DNA of 64,000 bases. Source: Podocnemis expansa. Lineage: Eukaryota > Chordata > Testudines > Podocnemididae. Under the pieces are notes generated by a model, which was given only the letters and a program-made list of their open reading frames with translations, did no database searches and had not been told where the DNA came from. Position numbers and translations under genes: made by a program. Positions 36,301-46,391 of this stretch are shown in pieces (position 1 is the first letter of the stretch; each line of letters opens with the position of its first letter). The stretch is from the NCBI GenBank assembly GCA_007922195.1, contig ML682067.1:7754031-7818030 (forward strand), written 5' to 3'.

Positions 36301-36361
36301 CTGGGATTCAAACTTCTAGGCTCAAATGCAGAGCCCATGCTCTCTACTCACTGAGCCCACC
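36301..36361 (-). mobile_element. tRNA-like sequence (tRNA pseudogene or SINE head)
   Basis: On the minus strand there is an A-box-like gctcagtgagtagagagc and a B box gtttgaatccc about 30 bases downstream. Between them a perfect 5-bp stem ggctc/gagcc encloses a 7-base loop tgcattt, as in an anticodon arm (apparent CAT). Position 33 is not T and no acceptor stem was found. It is unlikely to be functional. Either a tRNA-derived SINE head or an old tRNA pseudogene. Confidence 0.4.
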
Positions 36362-36599
36362 CAGTGCCCTGAGGAGATGAAAAAAAAGAGAAGAGGGGGG
36401 ACAAGAGATGCACAAAGTCCCCTGAAACTGGCCCTCAACCCAAAGGAGGAGGGTGGTGGGGGAGGAGACTAACCTCCCTTGTCTGTGAAGACGCAAACTA
36501 GAAGGCCTGGAAGAGGGAGGCCAGGAATGCTGGAGATGTCCTGCCCCAGGAAAGTCAATACTTAGAGACGTGTGACTGCTACCAGTTGAGGAGCAATTC

Positions 36600-37078
36600 C
36601 CATCACTAGCACCTTATGGGGGGGGGCCACTAGCACCTTATTGAGGGATAGGGCTGGAAGCTGCCACGTGCCTCCGCGGGCAAGTGGGCTCCACATCCCC
36701 AGCCGGGGACAGGGCTGGAAGCGGCCACAGACGGCTGAGCCCAGCATCTCTGGACAGGGATGGGGCCGGGAGCGGCCGCGAGTGGCTGGGTCCTGGATCC
36801 CTGGCTGGGGACGGGGTTGGAGCGGCCTCTGCTGCTGCAGGTAACTGAGCCCCGGATCCCCAGCTGGGGATGGGGCCAGGAGCTGCCTCTGCAGCCGCGG
36901 ATGACTGAGACTTGGATCCCGAGCTTGGGACAGGGCTGCTGTGGCCACGGGCGGCTGGGCCGCGGATCTCCAGCCGATTGGGCTGGAGACCGGGAGACGT
37001 GGGCCCCGCTAGACCCGGGGCACTGGTGCCGGGATTCAGGGCACGTGCCCCATGTGCCCAGTGCCAGCGACGCCCCTG
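36600..37078 (-). mobile_element. Truncated hAT element expanded by a GC-rich minisatellite
   Basis: The right end gtgccagcgacgcccctg is the inverted counterpart of the terminus at 60444. The adjoining 'gggcacgtgccccatgtgc' block also matches that element. Leftward, about 36650-36990 consists of diverged tandem units of roughly 60 bases centred on 'ggggacagggctggaagcgg' type modules. The other terminus is missing. Long frames across it on both strands (up to 165 codons) come from the repeats. Confidence 0.6.
36650..36990. repeat. GC-rich minisatellite, about 60-bp units
   Basis: Five or six imperfect units, each with a 'gatccccagc' segment, a 'ggggacagggctgg' segment and a 'gcggccac' segment. 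Confidence 0.7.
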
Positions 37079-37809
37079 GGGGCCCCATAGGGTTGGAAGT
37101 GAACAGGGTCACCAGTACCTCCCTCAAAGTTGGGAGCCCCAGGGCAGAAAATTCTTGGGGTGCTTGGATGATCAGAGGTTGTCACATGTGGTCTTATATA
37201 GATAGATGGGCCAAGGTGAAGGTCCTTCTTGACCAATAGGGTATGGCCACACACACTTCTTATTTCGAGACAACAGAGGTTGTTTTGAAATAAGAAGTGC
37301 CATGGCCACACGACGCACGGCCATTTCAAAACAAGCAAACAGCTTGTTTCGAAATGGCCATGCTCCTTCCGAAATAGCTTAAACCTAGTTGTGTTTCGAA
37401 ACAGGGTTTCGAACCAGAGGTTTCGAAACAGCCCTGTTCAGACATGTTGTTTCAGAACAAAGTGTTCCGAAACAACATGTCAACTACCTCCCAGGGTGCT
37501 AAGCACCCTGGGAGGAAGGGCAGCCCCCCCCTCAGCATCCGGGCCAGTGTGCTGAGGGGTGTCCACTGGGGCGGGGGGGGGCTGTGCAGCACGCCACCGG
37601 TGCCTGCAGGGGACTGCAGTCACCGGTGGAGTGCCGCGCAGCCCCGCACCTCACCTGGCCGGTGCCTGCAGCCCCTGCAGGCACCCGCCAGGAGAGGGGC
37701 GGTGGGGCACCTCACCCCGGGGGCTATAAAGCCCCCAAACTTGGGGGCGCAGCCCTGGCACACGGCCCCGGCACGCGGCTGGAGCCCGCGGCTGCCAGGG
37801 CCGGAGAGA

Positions 37810-38002
37810 GCCCTGCCCCCGGGATCCCCAGTGGCGCCGATGCGCCTGGCAGGGGTGGAGCTGGGGCATCCCCTGCGGCCCCGCCCCCGGGAGCCCCCAT
37901 GGCCCCGCCTCCAGGATTCCCTCGCGGGGCCGATGCGCCTGCCAGTTGCGGGGCCTGGGGCAGCCCCCGGGGCCCCACCCCCAGGATTCCCCCACGGGGC
38001 CG
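37810..38002. repeat. Minisatellite bordering the gap (70-94 bp period)
   Basis: gccgatgcgcctg recurs at 37835 and 37929, and 'ggattcccccacggggccg'-type modules recur at 37914 and 37984, right up to the first N. Confidence 0.7.
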
Positions 38003-38402
38003 NNNNNNNNNNNNNNNNNNNNNNNNNNNNNNNNNNNNNNNNNNNNNNNNNNNNNNNNNNNNNNNNNNNNNNNNNNNNNNNNNNNNNNNNNNNNNNNNNN
38101 NNNNNNNNNNNNNNNNNNNNNNNNNNNNNNNNNNNNNNNNNNNNNNNNNNNNNNNNNNNNNNNNNNNNNNNNNNNNNNNNNNNNNNNNNNNNNNNNNNNN
38201 NNNNNNNNNNNNNNNNNNNNNNNNNNNNNNNNNNNNNNNNNNNNNNNNNNNNNNNNNNNNNNNNNNNNNNNNNNNNNNNNNNNNNNNNNNNNNNNNNNNN
38301 NNNNNNNNNNNNNNNNNNNNNNNNNNNNNNNNNNNNNNNNNNNNNNNNNNNNNNNNNNNNNNNNNNNNNNNNNNNNNNNNNNNNNNNNNNNNNNNNNNNN
38401 NN
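38003..38402. other. Assembly gap, 400 N
   Basis: Exactly 400 unresolved bases inside the GC-rich, repeat-bearing centre of the MITE. The true length is unknown. Confidence 0.99.
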
Positions 38403-38719
38403 TTGGGGGAAGTGGGGGCTTTAAAGCCCCCCCCCGGGTGAGGCACCCTGCGACGCCTCACCTGGATGGTGTCTGCAGCCCCTGCAGGCACCCGCGGGGT
38501 AAAGCGCCCAGCCGCGCTTTACCCCTAGGGTGCCTAGAATCCCCTCCCCTGTCGAAATAGCAGGTCCACACTGTGGACCTGCTATTTCCCTGCCTTATTT
38601 CGAGGACAAAGTTTTTTGTCCTCGAAATAAGGTGTTTCGAAATAAAGAGTTATTTCGAAACAGCTTGTTTTGAAACCTCTTGTTTCGAAACAAGCCCTCC
38701 CTGTGTGAACATAGCCATA

Positions 38720-39559
38720 GAGAAAAAAGGAGGTGAAAGCAGGCTGAAATTAAGAAAGGGTAACCAACACTGAATGTAGACCCACTGTAAACAGAGGGCG
38801 TATATGCTCACCATGTATGGCAAGGTATGGCCCTTGTCACCTGATGACCTTAGAACAGCTGAGGTCCTGGTCCTCTCTAGCCGGACAACAAAAGAAACAC
38901 AGGGAGAAGAGAAAACAAACAGGGGGAATGGACCTGTGCCCCCCCCCCCCCCCCCCGAGGAACAATACTGCGCTCACCCAAAGTCCAGTGCATGGTGGAC
39001 AAGGATGAGTGAGAGGTAAGGGCATTCAAAGCATGCTGGCTCATGAGTGGTTTCACCCCATAGTTTGGAATAACTAAAGACATATTATGCAAGGCCTACC
39101 CTGGGCTTCTGTAGGACTCCACCAGAGACTCATCTACCCTTGTAATTGAGCTCTATGGGGTTGACCCATGGCTTGGCTGGATCTTCGCCATGCCCTCACT
39201 AAACTCACTGGGCAAGCCACCAACAATCCGGATTTGAGTGGAGAAGTGACTTAGGAACAGGGCAAATAGCTGGAAAGGGCTGGGGAGTGGAGTCTTGGAT
39301 GATGGGCCCCAAGCACTTATAGGGAAGCAGAAAGCCAATGGTGGAGGGGGCAATTTGCCCATAAATACCTAGAAGATTCCAAAGTTTGTTGGAAGAGGAG
39401 CCTCAGAATAAACTTATATCACAGAGGTGAGGATTCCTAGCCCATAGGAGTACAGGGGGCCCCGGTTCAGCAGCCCAGTATATTGTGGGGGTATGAAGGG
39501 ACAGGGAGATTGTTCAGCCATTCTTACCGAGTTGCACCCTTGATAAACACTGGGGAATT
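38720..39559 (-). mobile_element. DIRS-type element, degraded region after ORF1
   Basis: Minus-strand sequence directly after the ORF1 relic. A reading near 39260-39155 (IVGGLPSEFSEGMAKIQPSH) may correspond to the start of the DIRS reverse-transcriptase frame, where a 'VGG' block precedes an aromatic/charged stretch. This is tentative. A 17-18-base C run is at 38939-38956. Confidence 0.35.
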
Positions 39560-41662
39560 TCTGTCTAAGGGAGGAGTGAGGGTGCCCAATGACTCTCGGC
39601 AGGTTCTGCAAGATGAAGGTGTTGTGGAATCAGGGAGGTAGTCCTGTGGACCAAGATGGGAAGCCTTGTGTACATGCTGGCCTGGGGCCAGTATTGGGTC
39701 ACATCTATGCTAAGCCACTTAGGGTAGCTCACACTCCCTGGGATAGTGAGGACTAATAGGGCAGCTTGGTGTGTGAGAGGGAAGCATCCCGAGGGACTGG
39801 AGGTCTGACCTGGGGTCCCTAGCACTGCTTAGGACGGTGTCTGAGCTGTCCGCAAACAAGGACCATTCCTTGAATGGAAGGTCTGGAATTGCCTGCCGAG
39901 TGGGTTGAGGGAGGCTAATTTCATTAAGCCATGCCATGCTCCTCATAACAATGGCTGCGGCAACTCCTCGGCTTGCTGTGTCCATGGCATCCCAAGCTGT
40001 TAAGAGTGTGTGCGGGATGCCAGGGAGCCTTCTTCAAGCAAGGACTCAAAATCTTCTCTCTGATCTCGTGGAAGGAGGCCTGAAAAAATCTCTTAAGGGA
40101 ATCCCAGATATCAGCAGTGCATTTGGCCACCAAAGCTTGGTGGTTCGCTATATGCAGTTGGAAGGCCGAGGTCGAATATGCCTTCTTAACCAAGATCTCC
40201 AAATGCCTGGCCTCTCTGGATTCTGGCATGGGGTCTGTGGAGGGCTCTACCCTGCTCACTAGGGCAGCCTTAACTACTCGTGGGCTTGGGCTGAGGTGGC
40301 AAGAAAGTAAGAATTCCTCTGGCAGGACCTGGTACCTATGGGCTGCTCAGTCTAACACCGGGAAAATCAAGGCAGGGTATTGCCATCGGGATCTGCTGAG
40401 TCCCAGCACACTAGTGTGCAAGGGTGCCACTACTGTGTCTAGGGGAGAAGAAACACCTGGATCGAAAGGGGGTCTTGGGTCCCCCCAACTGGTTCGGTCC
40501 ATAAACCAGTGTGTGCAACAATCCCGCTTAGCAAGTCGAAGTGGGCCGTGATGTCCTCCATATAGGATCCTGGCTTAGGGTTTAGCTCCCTGTCTGGGCT
40601 TATAATGACGGGCACCTCGATACCACTCAGGATCCTCCGGGGAGAGACCTCTCTTGGCACCAACCACTCATGGGGACAGTACCAGTAAGGGGCTTTCCTG
40701 GACAGGGTGATCTTCTCCATGCTTGGTGAGCGAGAGCTTTCTCGCAGCACGGTCGGTATGGCACCTGGCCATATAGCTGGCACCAGAGAAGCAGAGGCTC
40801 TATAGTGCCGAGCAGAAATGGAGTGCTGCCTACTGAGCTTCCGGCTTAGGGCAGAACCCCCTGGGGCTTCAGGGAGGCATCCTCCCTCGGTGCTGGGGAA
40901 CTCAGTGCTGGGCTAGGCATCGGGGAGCAGTGCCACTCATGGGGGGACCATTTCCCCAAGAGGAAGGTGGGCTTTTCTCTCTGTTGAAGAGGCTTCAGTG
41001 ACGTGGGTGTAGGCAAAAGCAGCAAGGCTTTTGCTGCCTCAAAGGCCTCCAGGGTGATAGGGACCTGCACCGCTTCCTCATCTGCAGTGCTGAGAGTAGC
41101 TTGGCTGCGGCGAGGTGGATTGGCAAGAGCATTTTGCTTTCTGCTTCACAGGGGAGAGGCCCTGAGATGGCTCTGGTGCCAATCTGGCACACAGTGCCTA
41201 CGCAGGCACTAAAGGCAACCCCGGTTCTTTGGGGACAGGCTGCCACACTTGCTCTAGGGCCAACGCACAGCACTTTTGCTCTCTGTCTTTCAGAGTCCTT
41301 GGCTTGAAGGACTGAGGGATAGAGCCGTCGCAGGCACTCCTCGTGGGGCTCATCCCACGGGAAGGCCTTGCCCCAAGAAGCATAGGATTTAAAGCCTGGC
41401 ATCTCTAGCAGCTGGTGGGAGTGGTGTTCTGGCTCAAGACTCTCACATCACGTAGAAGCTCTGGTCTCAGTGGAACGATATCCATGAACAGGTCCTCTAG
41501 CTTGAATTGGTGGTTCATACAAGGAAGTAACGACAGGCACTTGTGAATGCAAGGACAGGGCTGTTCTGAAATCATCGCTGAGGGCAGAAAGGGGAACTGG
41601 GGAGGGTTAGGGTCGGGGCTGTATATATAGCCCCGGGAGTGGCCAGAGGGGACGTTGGCCAC
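39560..41662 (-). pseudogene. DIRS-type retrotransposon ORF1 (gag-like) relic
   Basis: On the minus strand several frames in sequence resemble the ORF1 protein of vertebrate DIRS elements. First is a Cys/His-type region (KAFPWDEPHEECLRRLYPS, near 41370-41310). Next is a block reading LVKKAYSTSAFQLHIANHQA (40190-40130). A C-terminal block follows, reading MRSMAWLNEISLPQPTRQ and DLPFKEWSLFADSSDTVLSS then DPRSDLQSLGMLP (39945-39790), which is the most diagnostic. ORF1 products are thought to package the element's RNA. The frame is broken by stops and frameshifts between 41405 and 39719. The first Met at 41662 lies upstream of the TATA motif, so the Met near 41575 is the more plausible start. Not functional. 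Confidence 0.6.
41621..41630 (-). promoter_or_regulatory. TATA-box-like motif of the DIRS element
   Basis: On the minus strand ctatatatac sits between GC-rich blocks (gggg before, agccccg after), upstream of the likely ORF1 start. DIRS elements of turtles commonly carry such a TATA motif in their 5' terminal region. Confidence 0.5.
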
Positions 41663-41757
41663 CGACCCTGCTCTGACAGGCTACGGCAAAATGCTTCCGA
41701 CCAATTGTGTGCTGTGGCACGTAGACACCTAACGCCGAATGTAACCAAGCAGAGCTC
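41663..41757 (-). mobile_element. 5' terminal region of the DIRS element
   Basis: On the minus strand it begins cttcttcgagctctgcttgg and continues with 'ggcgttaggtgtctacgtgc' and 'ggtcggaagcattttgcc'. I recognise this as the usual start of chelonian DIRS copies. CR1 sequence begins immediately beyond it. The matching terminus at the other side, expected near 34.7 kb, was not found. Confidence 0.55.
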
Positions 41758-43050
41758 GAAGAAGTCATTTAATTTTAACCATTAATCTTCCTTCAGTGCT
41801 ACTTTAGCATCTCAGTTGGGGGCCCCACTTGTTTAATGGGCTTGCCTCTCTGATGTACTTTTTTTTTTAAATTGCTATTAGTTTTTGAGTCTTTGGCTAA
41901 CTGTCATTCAAATTCTTTTTTGGCCTTCTTAATTATATCTTGAAACTTCACTTGTCAGAGTTGATGCTCTTTTCTATTTTCTTAAAGATGATTTAACTTC
42001 CACTTTCTAAAGGATGCCTGTTTGTCTCTAGCTGCTTCCTTTACTTTGCTGTAGGGTGGCACTTTTTTTGGTCCTCATACTGTTTTCTTTAAAATTGGGT
42101 ATACATTTAAATTGAGCCTCTATTATGATGTCTTTAAAAAATTTCCATGCAGCTTGCAAGGTGTTCATTTCTCGCCCTGTACCTTTTCATTTCTGTTTAA
42201 CTAACTTCGTCATTGTTGTATAGTTCTCCTGCCTGCAATTAAATGTTACCATGATGGGTTGCTATGATGTCCCTCCTCCAGGGATGTTAAATTTTATTAT
42301 GTTATGGTCACTATTACCAGCTGTTCAGCAGTGTTCACCTCTTGGACTACCAGTAGATCCTGTTCTCCATTTAAGACTAAATCAAGAGTTGCCTTGCCTC
42401 CCGTGAGTTCCAGAACTAGCTGCTCCAGTCATTTAAGACAGTGGTTTTCAAACTTAGGGTCAGGACCCAGTACTGGGTCACAGATCTTCAGGTACTGGGT
42501 CACGGTGCCCCCTGCTGCTGCCACCAAAAGGCTGGAATGCATTGCTCAAAGATGTAATTGTTGCGTCGCAGGCATAAATGATTTTTTTTTCAACTGGGTC
42601 CCAAGGAAAAAAGTTTGAAAACCACTGATTTAAGATGTCAGGAAACTTTATCTCTGCATCCTGTCCTGAGATGAAATGCACCCAGTCAATATGGGGATAG
42701 GTGAAGTCCCCCATTATTATTGGGGTTTTTATTTTTGTAGTTTCTCTAATCTCCTCAAGCATTTCACAGTCACTAACCTGATCCTGGTCAGGTGGTCAGT
42801 AGTATACCCATAGTGCTATATTCTTATTATTCAAGCATGGAATTATTATTATCTCTTATCCACAGATGTTCTATAGCACAGTCTGGTTCACTTAAGATTC
42901 TTATTTTATTTGACTCTATGCTTTTTTTTCACATATAATGCCACTCCCCCCACAGAATAACCTATTCTGTCATTGTAATATGTTTTGTATCCTAGTATCA
43001 CTGTGTCCTTTTGATTATCTTCATTCCACCAAGGGATTTTGGGACTTTTA
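41758..43050 (-). mobile_element. CR1 LINE, antisense, endonuclease region
   Basis: The minus strand around 42760-42650 encodes EEIRETTKIKTPIIMGDFTY with PHIDW following, the conserved 'GDFN.P.I.W' motif of the apurinic-like endonuclease that nicks target DNA for CR1. The rest follows the known antisense order of chelonian CR1 between RT and endonuclease. The hAT element at 42439-42627 is inserted in it. This part is collinear with the CR1 at 33110-34690 if about 0.7 kb of RT is missing. Confidence 0.85.
42439..42627. mobile_element. Short hAT element with perfect 8-bp duplication
   Basis: Ends are cagtggttttcaaacttagg and aagtttgaaaaccactg, long inverted copies. The octamer atttaaga flanks it exactly (42431-42438, 42628-42635). 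At 189 bp it is a minimal non-autonomous copy. CR1 reads through when it is removed. Confidence 0.95.
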
Positions 43051-43710
43051 GTCAACAGGAGTTATAGGTTGCAAAGAATGCTGAAAAGGGGGCCAAATGT
43101 TTATAAATTCCTTGTCCTGAATACAGAGTGAGTTGTGAGGGACCAGGTTGTGTGTCTCTCCTGTTACTGTTTCTATAGACAAGGTTATTTTCAGTTGTTC
43201 ACTCATGGCCCTTATTTGTAGGTTACATGTTATTTGTAGGTTACGTTGTTATTTATATGTTTATTCTTTACTCTTAAAAGCATATCATGGGGGATTCAGT
43301 GTAAACTAAAATTATTCATGATGCCACCTTCCCATTCAGAGTTAAGATTCGTTTAGGACAGTGTAAGCTAAATTGTTACCTGGCCATGTTAGTGGTAAGT
43401 GAGTATATAAGCAGCAATAACAGATATTTCTGTAAAATACTTTGACAGGTAATTTCCATACTTTCTGTCAGAACTGGTCAAATCACAAAAAAATTCTTGA
43501 ATAAATGATTCACTGAATATGGAAGGTAAATCATGACTGACCTATTTGAAAAATGGTATTTGATCACCTGTGCAGCTGCTTGAATAGTGAAAAACATGAA
43601 CTGGTAAATAAGGACCTGATCCCACAAATCTTTATGCAAATGAATAGTTTTATGTATATGACATATTAACAGAATAATGTGTCAGATACACCACTTGGGA
43701 ATGTTAGAGA
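43051..43710. other. Unique sequence, nothing recognised
   Basis: AT-rich DNA without gene or named repeat. Confidence 0.5.
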
Positions 43711-43711
43711 G

Positions 43712-43900
43712 ACCAGGTGAGTGAAGTAATATCTTTTTATTGAACTAACACCTGTTGGTGCAAGAGACAAGGTGTGGGAACATTACTCGTCTGGCTCTAC
43801 AAGTTAATGCCAAGGTTCTATTAGTCTTTAAGTGCCACAAGACTCCTTGCTTTTTTTGCTTTAGTAGACTAACACAGCTGCCCCTTTGGAACAAGGTTTC
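43712..43900 (+). mobile_element. Copy of the 'aacacggctac' chelonian repeat with a different upstream part
   Basis: Its 3' portion 'ttaagtgccacaagactcc' to 'agactaacacagctgcccc' matches 4435-4490. The upstream part 'ggtgagtgaagtaatatct' and 'acacctgttggtgcaagaga' is another widespread turtle repeat module. The two modules are joined directly. Confidence 0.7.
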
Positions 43901-44054
43901 AAATTATTAGCCTATGTTCAGCTTACTTACTGTAGTGATCTTAGTATTTGGTTTCAGAAGGACATTTGTTGCCATTGTGAGGTCCATGCCCAGTTTGGGA
44001 AGAATATAGAGCTGCCTGGCCCTGCCTTTCATTTCTCTGAATTTGGTATACACT

Positions 44055-44792
44055 ATAGATAGATTGACATAAGGCTTATGCTTATGCAGACCTAACCATG
44101 ACAGTGTACACACTACAGTCTTGCTCCTGCTGATGTAAGTGCTATCCCACACCAAAATAATAATTCCACCTCCACAAGTGGTGTAGAGCTTCTGTCAGTG
44201 TAGTTAGGCTGGTGCAGTGGCAGTGTAGATACTGTATTACTTGCCTGGATCTCGGCTGTCTTGTTAATTTCATGGCTCCAGCTCTCCAGATAGACTGCTG
44301 CCAGATTTCCTCTTCAAGCCAGGCTGCAACCCAGGTTCCTAGCTTGGTCTGTCCTCCAGGGTCCCAACTATTCACTGTGAGCCCTGCTGCCCTTCAGCTC
44401 CCAGCTCCTTACTGGGATCCCTGCTGTTCCCAAAGGTCTCAGCTCACACTCCTGGCAGAGAGCTGGCTGCACCAAGGCTCCTGGCTCAGTGCTCAGTTGC
44501 ACCCCAGGCTCTCAGTTCACCATCGAATGCAGCTCTCCCTCCTTGAGGCAAGAAGTCTTGCATAGCTTCATTCCCGTCTCCCCACTTCTAGCATCTGGGC
44601 TCCATCTTGGAGCTGCATGGAGCTGAGAACCCTAGCTATGAGTCCTCCATACTGCCCCTCTTCAGCTGGTGGAAGCACTCCTGGTGAGGACATCTACCGT
44701 CAATAAAGGAGGGTAGTGTGGAAATCAGCCACTGCAATCATTACTGTGGTGGCTGTAAATCAACCAAGCTAGGTAAATTAAAGATTATACTG
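44055..44792. mobile_element. Probable MITE-like repeat with GC-rich core
   Basis: The left part (gattgacataaggcttatg, 'gacctaaccatgacagtg', 'gctgatgtaagtgctatcc') and the right part ('actgtggtggctgtaaatc', 'aagctaggtaaatt') resemble a common chelonian DNA repeat. The middle is a degenerate series of 'ctcagctccc' blocks (44370-44530). No target duplication identified. Confidence 0.4.
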
Positions 44793-45140
44793 CATAAACA
44801 GGTCCCAAGACTTACAATGCAAGCGTGCAAGGGGAACATACTTGATGGTTTTCTTATTGCCATAAAGGGAGCATAGGGAATGAATTTATGTCAGGGCCCT
44901 TCAAAGAGGCCCAGAAGAAAGGCTAGTTGTTCATTCACTTAAAAGACAGGGCTTAATCTGTTACAAAATTTGTTATTTTGAACTAGGACCAGATATCATT
45001 GCTTCACCTATCATAAGTTAATTGATCCTGTTAACATAAAGAATGATTGCAGTGAAGAAGCAGAAGCCCCTTATTTTCTTGTCTATTGTCTATCTTCCTT
45101 TGTTTTCTCCAAAGCCAGATACATACCATAGTGTCTTCTA
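44793..45140. other. Short unique spacer
   Basis: No feature recognised. Confidence 0.5.
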
Positions 45141-45165
45141 GAGGTCTAGCCATGGTAGTCTAGTT

Positions 45166-45445
45166 CAGGGGTCATCAACCCCCAACAAACATGCCAAATC
45201 TGGCATTCACACCTATTCATAGCACCACAAGGACTCCTGCAGTGCTGTGACTGCTCCATCTTGTTGGCCCTGCCCCCAGTTGTTGGGCAAGGCCACTACA
45301 CTTGATCCTACTCATGATCTTAGCCAAAAGGCCAGCAGGGAAAAGGAGTTGCTGCATGCTGCAGCTCCTGGCCTTGCCCCTGGCACCTGCTGAAAGTTGG
45401 GGGGGCAGGACAGACACAGGGGCTAGCAAAGGTTGCCAATTCCTG
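45166..45445. mobile_element. Non-autonomous hAT element, nested
   Basis: Ends are caggggtcatcaacc and ggttgccaattcctg, inverted copies. The flanks gtctagtt (45158-45165) and ctctagtt (45446-45453) match at seven of eight bases. The core is GC-rich with 'gccctgcccccagttgttgg'. Confidence 0.85.
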
Positions 45446-45469
45446 CTCTAGTTCAACAAAACAAACAAG

Positions 45470-46391
45470 GGCTATGTCCACACACAGGGAGTTGTATCGA
45501 TTTAACTGGAAGCGGTTTAAGTTAAATTGATATAACAATCATTAAATCAGTTTAACTAAAATTGATTTAATAGCCCCCCCCCAATCAAACTAGCATGTCC
45601 GGGGCAGGACTTGCTGGTTTGATTTAGGAAAGGGAGACCATGGGAGGTGTGGCAACATGGCCCCCTGGCAGGGCCATGTTGCCACCCAGTCCTCTGTCTG
45701 ACTCTCCCCAGGAGAGCCAGTGGCAGGGGAAGAAAAGCCCCCACTAGTTCTGGGCTCCCAGAGCCCAGTGGGGGAAAAACATTCCCTCAGACTGGCTGCA
45801 GCCTTCTGGTGCAGCCAGGCAAGGGAGAGATGGGACCCCGCACGCCCAGCATCCCCTGCTGTTCGGCGTGGGGAATGGAGCCCCAGGAGCCCAGTTCCCC
45901 CTCACTGCTGGCTGGACTGTGGGGAAAGGGAGCCCGGTGCACCTGGCATCCCCCTCCTGCTGCAGGGTGGTGGAGGGACAGAGATTTCTGGGCACCCAGC
46001 ATCCCCCCACCACCCTGCAAGCATGGGGAGATGCCGGGCAACCAGCAATCCCTGCTCCTGCCCACCCTGCATCCCCCCTCCTTGGCCAGGGTGCAGAGAG
46101 GGTGGATCTTCCTTCCAGGGTGCCATGCACCCTGGGAGGATGATCAACCCGTTGAATCAAAACAATGTTATTTTGAAACAATGCGTCCCAACGGTGTTGT
46201 TTCAAAATGACTGTCTCGATTCAAGGGTCATTTTGATTCCCTGCCAGGTGTTATTATATCGCTTTAACTTTTGTTGTTTCAATATGACAGAGCTCGTCAT
46301 ATCAAAACAACAAAACATCATGTGGACCAAATTTTTTTCAAGTGAAACAACCAGCGTTGTTTTACTTTAAAACCTATGTGTGGACATACCC
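45470..46391. mobile_element. Hairpin MITE, ATCGAT subfamily, nested
   Basis: Ends are ggctatgtccacacacaggg and cctatgtgtggacataccc. The trinucleotide aag flanks both sides (45467-45469, 46392-46394). Left-arm words are TATCGATTTAA/AATTGATTTAA. The right arm is built from TTTTGAAACAA and CGATTCAA words. The body includes the self-complementary 'ggcaacatggccccctgg' with 'cagggccatgttgcc' (45650-45683). Long frames of 216, 187 and 153 codons overlap on both strands and are composition artefacts. Confidence 0.88.

Larger units (their letters stand above)
37239..38716. mobile_element. 1.5 kb hairpin MITE, TTCGAA subfamily, with assembly gap
   Basis: Ends read gggtatggccacacacac and ccctgtgtgaacatagcc, inverted copies with a few changes. 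The trinucleotide ata flanks both sides (37236-37238 and 38717-38719). The arms are filled with TTATTTCGAAAC / GTTTCGAAATAA words, here still rich in intact CpG. A GC-rich body follows, including 'gggggctataaagccccc' on the left and its inverted partner near 38415. A minisatellite borders the 400-base N gap. Frames of 326, 285 and 255 codons run through the Ns and are meaningless. Confidence 0.85.

Noticed and set aside
36562..37239. Frames of 165, 159 and 128 codons near 36.6-37.2 kb
   Set aside because: They translate a tandem minisatellite inside a hAT element and are open on both strands for that reason.
37444..38560. Open frames of 326, 285, 255 and 204 codons
   Set aside because: They run through 400 N bases and GC-rich repeats of a hairpin MITE on both strands. 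No domain and no real sequence supports them.
45647..46370. Overlapping frames of 216, 187 and 153 codons
   Set aside because: They lie wholly within a non-autonomous MITE, overlap on both strands, and have proline/glycine-rich content typical of GC-rich non-coding DNA.
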